Of a stretch of 64,000 bases of DNA, positions 24,283 through 32,139 are shown piece by piece. The position numbers were made by a program, and so were the translations under genes. The stretch is from JADJPG01 sp964491875 (GTDB lineage: Bacteria > Verrucomicrobiota > Verrucomicrobiia > Limisphaerales > JADJPG01): the NCBI GenBank assembly GCA_964491875.1, contig CAZBIC010000006.1:124001-188000 (forward strand), in the 5' to 3' direction. Positions within the stretch are counted from its first letter, which is position 1; the number at the start of each line of letters is the position of its first letter. The notes under the pieces are model-generated. The model ran no database searches, was not told the origin of the DNA, and saw only the letters and a program-made list of their open reading frames with translations.

Positions 24283-26148
24283 TTATTTCGCGAACATTCC
24301 CTGCTGCGCGGCCATCGCGGCGAACGTCTTCCCGGCCCTGAGCAGCTCGTCGAAGTTGCCTTGCTCGATAATCTTCCCCTGCGAGAGCACGATGATGCGG
24401 TCCATGGACGCCAGCGTGGACAACCGGTGCGCGACGCAGATGACCGTTCGATGTTCCGCCAGCGCATCAATCGCAGCCTGAACTTCCCCTTCCGACTTCG
24501 AATCCAACGCCGCCGTCGCCTCGTCCAGCACGAGAATCGGAGCATTGCGAACGAACGCCCGGGCGATGGCGATACGCTGACGCTGGCCGCCGGAAAGATT
24601 CACTCCGCGCTCGCCCACCTGCGTCTCGTAGCCCTGAGGAAGTTGCAGGATGAAATCATGGGCAAACGCCGCCTTCGCCGCGGCTTCAATCTCCGCACGC
24701 GTCGCACCGGCACGACCGCAACCAATGTTCTCCGCCACGGTCTGGTCGAAGATGACCACGTCCTGGCTGACCAACGCCATCTGGCTTCGCAAATCCCCCG
24801 TCGACACCTCGCGCAGGTCCAAACCGTCAATCTTCACGCAGCCCTTGGACGGATCATAAAACCGGAACAGAAGATTCAACGCCGTCGTCTTTCCGCAGCC
24901 GCTCTCGCCTGCGAGGCCCAGCCGATAACCGCGCGGAATGCGCAGCTCGAAATCGCTCAGCACCACCTTCTCACCAAACGCGAACGTCACCTTCTCGAAC
25001 GCAATCTCCTGTGCGAACTGCGGCAGCTTCTTCGGCTGCAGCGGCTCCTTCACCGACGGCTCCTCCGCCAGCAAATCACTCAGGCGCTGCACGCCCACGC
25101 CCGCCTGTTCCATCAGGATGTGCAGGCCGGCGAGCTTCTTCACCGGCTGAAACATCATCGCGATGCCGGTGAGGAAGGCCACGAGGGCCTTGGGATCGCT
25201 TCCGGTCTGAAAGACGTAGAGCAGCAGCGCGCAAACGCCGACCACCGCCACCACTTCGATGATCGGATTCACCAGTTCCTTCGCCTGCACGCCCTTCATG
25301 CCGGCATGGACGATGTCGCGGGACGTTTTGCGGAAACGATCGAGCTGGGCTTCCTCCAGGCCAAATGCCTTCACCACCCGAATGCTGCCCAGCAGTTCAA
25401 CGAGCTGACTGGACTGACTGACGTTTGCCTTCAAGCTCGCGCGTGTGGCGCGCCGCGCCTTTTTCCCGAGGACAAACAGCGGGACGAGCAACGCCGGCAG
25501 CAATACCAGCGCGCACAAGGTCAACTTCCAATCGAGCCAGCAGAGGAACACAAACACCACCACGACAGTGAGGGACTCCTTGATCACGTCCGCCCCGCCC
25601 ACCCGCATGCAGCGCAGCAGATTCTGCGTGTCCATATTGATGCGCGTCAGCAGATCGCCGGTCTTGAAACTGTTGAAGAAATCGAGGGAGAGCGAACTGA
25701 ACTTCGTCATCAGGTCCAGCCGCATGTCGCGAATGACCCGTTCGCTCACCCAGCCAATGCAGTAATTGTTCAGGTAATCCGCGATCGCCCGGATGAACAC
25801 GAGAGACGGAAGGAACAAAAGAATACCGGTGATCTGGCGCCAGTCGAGTGGTTGCTTGGCTCGCGGCAGCCAGGGATCGATTTTCTCCTGAATCACTTTT
25901 CCGTACACCTCCACCCGCTCCCGCAGCTTCGCGATCTCCTCGGGAAGCGGGGACTTCTCCGGTTTCACCGTTTCGGGCTTCGCCGGTTCCTTCAGTTCCC
26001 AACGTCCGGCAAGCGTGTGCGCCGCCCACATGAAACTGCCGTTGGCGAGGGCGAACACCACGCCAAACAGGATGCTCGCCACCAGCCGCCCCCAATAGCG
26101 GCGGATGTAGCCCCAGCTGAAACCGAGAACGATGGCGATGCTGCTCAT
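24283..26148 (-). CDS. msbA: MsbA-type ABC exporter (fused permease and ATPase)
   Basis: 621 residues. Six membrane helices occupy the first 350 residues, starting with GYIRRYWGRLVASILFGVVFALANGSFMWAAHTL; an extra-long hydrophilic loop (about 45-90) follows the first helix. The ATPase domain has Walker A GESGCGKTT, Q-loop ALVSQDVVIF, signature LSGGQRQRIAIA, Walker B ILVLDEATAALD and H-loop CVAHRLST. This architecture exports lipid A or other lipids. MsbA is the best fit but a drug or peptide exporter cannot be excluded. The stop-side neighbours converge. Confidence 0.82.
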   Translation of the reverse strand: MSSIAIVLGFSWGYIRRYWGRLVASILFGVVFALANGSFMWAAHTLAGRWELKEPAKPETVKPEKSPLPEEIAKLRERVEVYGKVIQEKIDPWLPRAKQPLDWRQITGILLFLPSLVFIRAIADYLNNYCIGWVSERVIRDMRLDLMTKFSSLSLDFFNSFKTGDLLTRINMDTQNLLRCMRVGGADVIKESLTVVVVFVFLCWLDWKLTLCALVLLPALLVPLFVLGKKARRATRASLKANVSQSSQLVELLGSIRVVKAFGLEEAQLDRFRKTSRDIVHAGMKGVQAKELVNPIIEVVAVVGVCALLLYVFQTGSDPKALVAFLTGIAMMFQPVKKLAGLHILMEQAGVGVQRLSDLLAEEPSVKEPLQPKKLPQFAQEIAFEKVTFAFGEKVVLSDFELRIPRGYRLGLAGESGCGKTTALNLLFRFYDPSKGCVKIDGLDLREVSTGDLRSQMALVSQDVVIFDQTVAENIGCGRAGATRAEIEAAAKAAFAHDFILQLPQGYETQVGERGVNLSGGQRQRIAIARAFVRNAPILVLDEATAALDSKSEGEVQAAIDALAEHRTVICVAHRLSTLASMDRIIVLSQGKIIEQGNFDELLRAGKTFAAMAAQQGMFAK

Positions 26149-26269
26149 GTAGTCGCGTCAATAGATTGGAGAACCGCAGTGGAGTCAACGCCGGAGCCAG
26201 CCATGCGGTGCGATGGCGTCCAACCTTGGCCGTTGATCCGTCCCGCCGCGCTCACTTAGTCTCCGCTCG

Positions 26270-28078
26270 ATGGCGGAGCCGACGAAATGGATGCGCTTGC
26301 TCGGGCAGTTGAACGAACTGCTCCGCAAACACTGGCGCGGTGCCATCGTCATTCGCGACCGTCTGCGGCTCAGCGAGGAGGCGGTTCACCTGTTGATGGC
26401 CGGAGTGGTGGGAATCGTCGGCGCGCTCGCGAATGTCGCTTACCACGCGATCAACGAGCTGCTGAAGCTCATCGTGCTGTCGGACAAGGGCGAGATCGCC
26501 GAGATCGCCGCCAGCTTGCCGCTCTGGCAACGCCTCATCATCCCGGCCATCGGCGGACTCGCCGCGGGACTCATCCTCTATCTCGGCCTGCGCATGATGG
26601 CGCATCCGGGCCTGACGAATCTGCTCGAAGCTGTCGTCGCCAGCGATGGCCGGCTCTCGCTGCGCACCGGGGCGCTGAATGCGGCTTCCTCGCTCGTCAG
26701 CATCAGCACCGGTGCATCCATCGGGCGCGAAGGTTTGCTCATTCAAATCGCCTCCACGCTTGGCTCCAAGCTCGGCCAGCTCGGTAAATGGCCGCCGTAT
26801 CGCCTCCGCCTCATGGTCGCCTGCGGTGCGGCGGCGGGCGTGGCGGCAGGCTGCAACGCGCCGATCAGTGGTGCCGTGTTCGCCGCGCAGATTGTGCTCG
26901 GAAATTTCTCGATGAACCTGTTCGCACCGCTGCTCGTTTCGTCCGTGGTGGCGTCGGTCTTGTCGCGGACGTTCTTCGGGACAGGGCACTGGTTCGAGGC
27001 ACCGATGTTCGAGTTCACGCGGCTGTCCCAGCTCCCGTGGTTTCTGTTGCTCGGCGGATTTTGCGGCGCAGTTGGCGCGCTGTTTCTCAAGTCTCTCCGC
27101 TTCGGTCAGGCGTGGTTCGACAAGCTACCCATGCCGATTTACGCCCGCCTTGCCTTGGGCGGGCTCGTGGTCGGAGTGATTGGCCTCCAATATCCGGACG
27201 TGTGGGGCAACGGCTACGCGGCGACCGACCGTCTGCTCCGCAGCGCGCCGATGATCCTCTCCATCGTCGGCTTGTTCGCGGCGAAGTTTCTGGCCACGAC
27301 AGCCACGGTCAGCTCCGGCGCTGTGGGCGGAGTGTTCACGCCCACGCTCTTCCTTGGCGCGGCGGCTGGCAGCCTGTTCGAAGCACTGCTGCACCTGGCA
27401 GGATTCGGAGAGAACATCCCCACGGGCTGCTTCGCGCTGGTGGGGATGGGAGGCACGCTATCCGCCACCACGCACTCGCCGTTGCTCGCCATGATCATGC
27501 TGTTCGAGCTGTCGCTGAACTATTCCCTCATGCCGCCGCTGATGCTGACGTGCGCGGTCTCAACGCTGGTCGCGCGCAGTCTCCACAGAGAATCCATTTA
27601 CACCGAGCCGCTCCGGCGCAAGGGACTGGCACTGGACCGTGAGAGCATCCGGCCCGGCGCCGCCACCGAACGGACGGTGGCCGACCTGATGCGGGAACCG
27701 ATTCAGCCGCTGTCGGAGAACGCGCCTTTCCGCAGCATCGCGGATCGGTTCCTCAAGGTGCCGAACAATTTCCTGCCCGTGGTGAATGAACGCGGCCAGT
27801 TGATGGGCGTGGTGGCGTTGCATGATTTGAAGGAGCACTTGAACGTGGAACAGGAACTTTCCAGCGTGATCGCCACGGACATCATGCGACCGGCGCCGCC
27901 ATGCGTGACGCCAGATCAACGTCTCGCGGACGTGTTCCCGGTTCTATTGAGCTGCGAGCTGCGAAACATTCCGGTGGTGAACAACGCAACAGAGCGACGT
28001 CTCATCGGCAGCATTTCGCGAGCGGAAGCGCTGGGCCTGTTGTCCGAGGCGATTGTCGCGAGGAATGCGGCGGGGTGA
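26270..28078 (+). CDS. CLC-type chloride channel/antiporter with CBS pair
   Basis: 602 residues. About ten membrane helices form the CLC core (residues about 30-440). The conserved glutamate gate is present in GASIGREGLLIQI (usually GREGP; Leu replaces Pro), and the second selectivity motif reads GAVGGVFTPTLFLGAAAG. The last 140 residues carry two CBS domains (VADLMREPIQPLSENAPFRSIADRFL and TDIMRPAPPCVTPDQRLADVF), likely nucleotide-sensing. The protein exchanges chloride, perhaps for protons, at the inner membrane. It is transcribed divergently from the exporter gene. Confidence 0.85.
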   Translation: MAEPTKWMRLLGQLNELLRKHWRGAIVIRDRLRLSEEAVHLLMAGVVGIVGALANVAYHAINELLKLIVLSDKGEIAEIAASLPLWQRLIIPAIGGLAAGLILYLGLRMMAHPGLTNLLEAVVASDGRLSLRTGALNAASSLVSISTGASIGREGLLIQIASTLGSKLGQLGKWPPYRLRLMVACGAAAGVAAGCNAPISGAVFAAQIVLGNFSMNLFAPLLVSSVVASVLSRTFFGTGHWFEAPMFEFTRLSQLPWFLLLGGFCGAVGALFLKSLRFGQAWFDKLPMPIYARLALGGLVVGVIGLQYPDVWGNGYAATDRLLRSAPMILSIVGLFAAKFLATTATVSSGAVGGVFTPTLFLGAAAGSLFEALLHLAGFGENIPTGCFALVGMGGTLSATTHSPLLAMIMLFELSLNYSLMPPLMLTCAVSTLVARSLHRESIYTEPLRRKGLALDRESIRPGAATERTVADLMREPIQPLSENAPFRSIADRFLKVPNNFLPVVNERGQLMGVVALHDLKEHLNVEQELSSVIATDIMRPAPPCVTPDQRLADVFPVLLSCELRNIPVVNNATERRLIGSISRAEALGLLSEAIVARNAAG

Positions 28079-28090
28079 TTTAAGCCGTCT

Positions 28091-28474
28091 TCACCCAAGC
28101 TGCAGAACCTGTCGAGCTCGCTTCATAACTATTTCTAGGTCTGCGAGAAAATAATCCAAGTAGTCTGGCCTATTCCAACCTTTAGCCAAAGCGGGCGCCT
28201 CACCCCGGAGGACAGCGAGGAGTTCGACGAAGGATTGCAACTCGCATCGTTCGATTCCCTCCAAGTTCAGGTAGGTGAGTTCGTCGGCGAGAGTATTCAG
28301 ATCAAGGATTCGCTTCGCAGCAGGATCGCTCAGCGCGCTAAGCTGCAGGTAGTCATGGAGAATATGAAACGAAGCATTTCGGAACCTGACAGAATCACCG
28401 TCTGAAAATCGGATGAAGGCAGACACGTTAGAGTGTTGAGAAAATCCAACCTTAGCCAGCCGAGTCCACTTCAA
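28091..28474 (-). CDS. Hypothetical 127-residue protein
   Basis: A soluble protein with no recognised domain. The N-terminus is beta-like (NVSAFIRFSDGDSVRFRNASFHIL), followed by helices (ADELTYLNLEGIERCELQSFVELLAVLRGE, YLDYFLADLEIVMKRARQVL). Base composition over this gene looks lower in GC than its neighbours. It overlaps the 3' end of the gene at 28452-28871 by 23 bases, so the two form a small operon. Function unknown; recent acquisition is possible. Confidence 0.55.
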   Translation of the reverse strand: MKWTRLAKVGFSQHSNVSAFIRFSDGDSVRFRNASFHILHDYLQLSALSDPAAKRILDLNTLADELTYLNLEGIERCELQSFVELLAVLRGEAPALAKGWNRPDYLDYFLADLEIVMKRARQVLQLG

Positions 28475-28871
28475 AATACTTCGCCACCTTGCCGTAGAAG
28501 CAGAAATACCAAGTTGGGAGCATCCCGAACGCGACGACGCTGACGACTAGATTCAATGAGCTCCGCGTAGCGGGGAAAAAGGCGGGCGCCACGGCAATCG
28601 CCCAACACAACGCAACGGCGCCGTAGCGAGCCCAACGACGCGCCGCAATCAATCCGTAGAGTAACGCCCCACAGCCCATCGAGATGGCAACAAACGCGCC
28701 GCCCAAGCCGCCGTGCATCAGTTCCCGAAAACGCTCCCAGTCACCTTCCACGAGGGACTCGCTGCCTGGCAAAACCGCCACGCTGGAGACGACCGCCGCC
28801 AGTAGCAAAAGCATCGAGACATTCCGCAGCCCCGATGGCATTCGACGAATCTTAGCAATGACGGCCTTCAT
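28452..28871 (-). CDS. Small polytopic membrane protein
   Basis: 139 residues with four predicted membrane helices: LRNVSMLLLLAAVVSSVAVLP, GGLGGAFVAISMGCGALLYGLIA, WARYGAVALCWAIAVAPAFF and LNLVVSVVAFGMLPTWYFCFYG. The N-terminus is basic (KAVIAKIRRMPS). No known family is recognised. It overlaps the following small gene by 23 bases and begins 11 bases after the protease gene stop, in the same direction. Confidence 0.6.
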   Translation of the reverse strand: MKAVIAKIRRMPSGLRNVSMLLLLAAVVSSVAVLPGSESLVEGDWERFRELMHGGLGGAFVAISMGCGALLYGLIAARRWARYGAVALCWAIAVAPAFFPATRSSLNLVVSVVAFGMLPTWYFCFYGKVAKYFEVDSAG

Positions 28872-28882
28872 CGAACCCGCCT

Positions 28883-30250
28883 CTACTCCGCCAAACTCGT
28901 CTGCTTCGAAGCCACCTTCTCCGCCGTTGCCTTCGGCGTTTCCTTGGCCGGGACCGGACCGCGCTTCGTGTAGAGCGAAATGCCTTTCAGCAAATCCAGT
29001 GCTCGTTCGAGCTGCGGGTCGCGCGCGTTCTTAACGCGTTCCTGATCCTTCTCGGGCAGCGACTCAATGCCGCCGGGCGTACGCTTCAGAAGCACGTCGC
29101 GCATCTCCTCGTCGCTCATCGTCACCGTGATGTCGGGCGTGATGCCCTTCTCGTGAATCACCTTGTGGCTGGGCGTGTAATACTTCGCCGTCGTCAGGCG
29201 CAGCGCGGATCCGTCCTGCAACGGCAGGATGCTTTGCACGGAGCCTTTGCCGAAGGTCTGTTCACCCACGACGATGGCCTTGCAGACGCGCAACGCCGTG
29301 CAGTCCTGCAAACAGCCCGCGACAATCTCCGAAGCGCTGGCGCTGCCGTTGTTCACCATCACAACGATCGGGAGCGCCGAGTGCCGGCCGCGACCTTTGC
29401 CGTGATAAGTCGATTTCGTCTTCGAGTCCCGGCCTTCCGTGGAAACGATGAGCTGGCCGGCCGGAAGAAACTTTTCACAAACCTGAACCGCTTGGTCGAG
29501 GAGGCCACCCGGGTTGTCGCGCAGGTCGAGGATGAGCGATTCCATGCCCTTCGCCTCCAGCTTGCGCATGGCGTCTTCCAAATCACCGGCAGTCGCTTCG
29601 CCGAATTGCACCAGCCGGACGTAGCCGACCTTGTCGTCGCCGACCGGGAACTCGCGGCGCCCGTTGATGTCCTTGACGGTGTCGACTTTGATCTTCGCGC
29701 GGGTGAGGGTGTAGTCCTTGAACTGTCCACTGGACGGGCGATAGGTCGTGAGCGTCACGTCGGTGTCGGGTGCGCCACGCAGGCGCTTTACCGCGTCGTT
29801 CAGGCCAAGTTTCTCCGTGCTTTTGCCATCGATCTTCACGATGCGATCGCCGGTCAGAATGCCCGCTTTGAAACCAGGCGTGTCTTCCATCGGGGAGACC
29901 ACGGTGAGATAATTGTCCTTCATCGAGACCACGATGCCGACGCCGCCAAACTCGCCCTGGGTGTCCTTCTTCAGGTCATCGTACTTCACCGGCTCCATGA
30001 ACTCGCTGTGCGGATCCAGCGTGCTGAGCATGCCCTTGAGCGCGCCGTGGATGAGGTCCTGGTAACTGAGCTTCTCGCCGTCGACGTATTCCTGGCGGAC
30101 GCGGTCGAGGACGGTGGTGAAGAGCCGGATGTTGGGCAGCGCGTCGTCCTTCTCGGCCGCCTGGACATTGGAGAAATAAACCTGGGCTCCAACAAAGAGA
30201 TTGGCCGCCAATACCCCCACCAGGATTCCGTAGAAGACGCGTCGTTTCAT
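28883..30250 (-). CDS. ctpA: C-terminal processing peptidase (S41 family)
   Basis: 455 residues. An N-terminal anchor (RRVFYGILVGVLAANLFVGAQVYF) precedes a PDZ domain (about 95-175, GEFGGVGIVVSMKDNYL then DRIVKIDGKSTEKLG). The S41 protease domain has the catalytic Ser in NNGSASASEIVAGCLQD and the Lys in TFGKGSVQSILPL. The enzyme trims periplasmic protein C-termini. The last 60 residues are a Lys/Glu/Ala-rich tail that is probably disordered. The 262 bases upstream contain no gene I can support. Confidence 0.9.
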   Translation of the reverse strand: MKRRVFYGILVGVLAANLFVGAQVYFSNVQAAEKDDALPNIRLFTTVLDRVRQEYVDGEKLSYQDLIHGALKGMLSTLDPHSEFMEPVKYDDLKKDTQGEFGGVGIVVSMKDNYLTVVSPMEDTPGFKAGILTGDRIVKIDGKSTEKLGLNDAVKRLRGAPDTDVTLTTYRPSSGQFKDYTLTRAKIKVDTVKDINGRREFPVGDDKVGYVRLVQFGEATAGDLEDAMRKLEAKGMESLILDLRDNPGGLLDQAVQVCEKFLPAGQLIVSTEGRDSKTKSTYHGKGRGRHSALPIVVMVNNGSASASEIVAGCLQDCTALRVCKAIVVGEQTFGKGSVQSILPLQDGSALRLTTAKYYTPSHKVIHEKGITPDITVTMSDEEMRDVLLKRTPGGIESLPEKDQERVKNARDPQLERALDLLKGISLYTKRGPVPAKETPKATAEKVASKQTSLAE

Positions 30251-30512
30251 AACAGCGTAAATTTAGTTGTCCGCACAGTAGAACTGGCCGAAAGGCTTGG
30301 CAAGGTTCGCATCGTTACATCCCTGTCATGCGCGCAATATCTGCCGTCTGACCGGCAGGAGCTGCGGCCCCGAGGGCGGCGACCCTTCTTCCAGACCTCA
30401 ATCTGAGCACCAGAATTCAGCACGAATGATGTTCAGCAGCAATTGCGCCGAACATCGGTCCCGTCTGACGGCCCGCTCCTCCAGAGCGTCCGGAACTCCG
30501 GGAAGCCAGCCC

Positions 30513-31376
30513 TCAACGATACTTCGCCAGCAAAGGCGCCAGTTCCTTCAGCGTCTTCGCCGGCCAGAACTTCCGGTCGGTCATGATCGCGTTCTTCAGC
30601 GCGGAATGACAGGACCAGGTCGGCACCTTAGGAATTTGCGGGATGACGTCCGCGATGATCGCCTTGGCCTGGGCGGCGTTGCGCTGGAGGTTCTCGATGA
30701 CCATTTCCACCGTCACATGGGCCTCGTCGCCCTTCCAGCAGTCGTAATCGGTCACCATCGCCATCGTGGCGTAGGCGATCTCGGCTTCGCGGGCGCACTT
30801 GGCCTCGCCCAGGTTCGTCATGCCGATGACATCAAAACCCGCCTTGTGGTTCGCGACGGATTCTGCGCGCGTGCTGAAGGCAGGGCCTTCCATGTTCACG
30901 TAGGTGCCACCGTTGTGGGCCCGACGGTTCAACGCACTGGCGCTCTCCAGCAACAGGACGCGCAACTCTTCACAAATCGGATCGGCGAACGCCACGTGGG
31001 CCACGATGCCGCGCCCGAAAAAGGTGTGTTCAACGCTGCGCTTGGTGCGATCGAGGAACTGGTCCGGCAGCACGATGTCGCACGGACGATACTTCGATTG
31101 AAGCGAGCCGACCGCGGAGACGCTGACGATCCACGCGACATCGAGCTTCTTCATCGCCCATAGATTGGCGCGGTGATTGAGCTCGCTTGGTAGAATCCGG
31201 TGGCCGCGACCGTGGCGCGGCAGGAAGACAACATCGCGACCGCACAGCTTGCCGGTCAGCAAATCATCCGAGGTCGCGCCAAACGGCGTTTTGACTTTCA
31301 CCCATTTCTGCCGGGTGAAGCCTTCGATGTGATACAGCCCGCTGCCGCCGATAACTCCGATCCGATGATTCGCCAT
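30513..31376 (-). CDS. mtnP: S-methyl-5'-thioadenosine phosphorylase
   Basis: 287 residues from ATG 31376, where the glycine-rich strand IGVIGGSGLYHIEGF begins. The phosphate-binding RHGRGHRILPSELNHRANLWAMK, substrate region YVNMEGPAFSTRAESV, GMTNLGEAKCAREAEIAYATMAMVTDYDCW and the C-terminal helix complete a purine nucleoside phosphorylase fold of MTAP type. It cleaves methylthioadenosine to adenine and methylthioribose 1-phosphate in methionine salvage. No other salvage genes are in the window. Confidence 0.9.
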   Translation of the reverse strand: MANHRIGVIGGSGLYHIEGFTRQKWVKVKTPFGATSDDLLTGKLCGRDVVFLPRHGRGHRILPSELNHRANLWAMKKLDVAWIVSVSAVGSLQSKYRPCDIVLPDQFLDRTKRSVEHTFFGRGIVAHVAFADPICEELRVLLLESASALNRRAHNGGTYVNMEGPAFSTRAESVANHKAGFDVIGMTNLGEAKCAREAEIAYATMAMVTDYDCWKGDEAHVTVEMVIENLQRNAAQAKAIIADVIPQIPKVPTWSCHSALKNAIMTDRKFWPAKTLKELAPLLAKYR

Positions 31377-31502
31377 AGCCTGTTGCCTTTCGTGGCCGCA
31401 GTTGTAGCGAGCCATCCCGGCGATGGCGAATAATTGTTGCGCGCCGGCTCATGAATTCTGGCTGACGCGCTGGCAGGCACGGAACGTTACCCGATCACAG
31501 GC

Positions 31503-31970
31503 TCACGCGGGTATCGCGACACCTTCGCGAACGAGCCACTGACGGCGCGTCGCTTGCAGGCGTTGGATGACCACCTGGGTCATGCGCTTCATCAATTCGT
31601 AGCCGAGCTCGTGATCGTTCTCGCACAGCACGAGCAGATGCGCGCCGTCGAGGACGAGCGCGTTAGTCGGCTCGATCGCCCGCGCCTGGAAGTGCCAGAC
31701 GAACGGCGGGAACAACCAAGACCAGCCGAGCACGTCGCCGCCTTCCAGCGTTTGTACCGTGACCATGCCGTCGCGCGGCACATGGGTCTCCAATGCGACT
31801 TTTCCGTACTCCAGCAGGTAGAAGCGGTTCGCCGGATCGTTTTCCTTGAAAATGATCTCTCCCGGCTCGAACTGTACTTCCGCCGCCTTCTCGATGATTC
31901 GATTGAGATGTTCGTGGCTGAACGAGCTCAGAAAGGGATGGTCCGCGATTCGGGATGTTGTCGTTCTCAT
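31503..31970 (-). CDS. Stand-alone cyclic nucleotide-binding domain protein
   Basis: 155 residues forming one cNMP-binding beta-roll: FEPGEIIFKENDPANRFYLLEYGKVALE, then LEGGDVLGWSWLFPPFVWHFQARAIEPT, and a C-helix region VLCENDHELGYELMKRMTQVVIQRLQATRRQ. In place of the classical phosphate-binding cassette R(S/T)A the loop reads HFQARAIE. There is no DNA-binding helix-turn-helix, so it is not a Crp/Fnr regulator by itself. It probably senses a ligand for a partner protein. Confidence 0.75.
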   Translation of the reverse strand: MRTTTSRIADHPFLSSFSHEHLNRIIEKAAEVQFEPGEIIFKENDPANRFYLLEYGKVALETHVPRDGMVTVQTLEGGDVLGWSWLFPPFVWHFQARAIEPTNALVLDGAHLLVLCENDHELGYELMKRMTQVVIQRLQATRRQWLVREGVAIPA

Positions 31971-32139
31971 GTCGTCACCTACGGGTTGAGGTTTGACTGG
32001 CTCTACACTGCACGCTCGGACTCATGGACAGCGCAGTCTTCGCAATCCTTGGCCGTTGTGAGGCGTTTCTTGGCCGCCGTTTTCGCGCACGGAATCGCAC
32101 CTTCTCAACCTCGTTTCCAATCGCTACGCTGGCCGGACT

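Noticed and set aside
24361..26259. 632-residue plus-strand frame opposite the MsbA-type exporter
   Set aside because: Antisense shadow caused by high GC; no recognisable domain.
30251..30512. Possible small gene between ctpA and mtnP
   Set aside because: Only Arg/Ser-rich short frames without a start context; I see no support.
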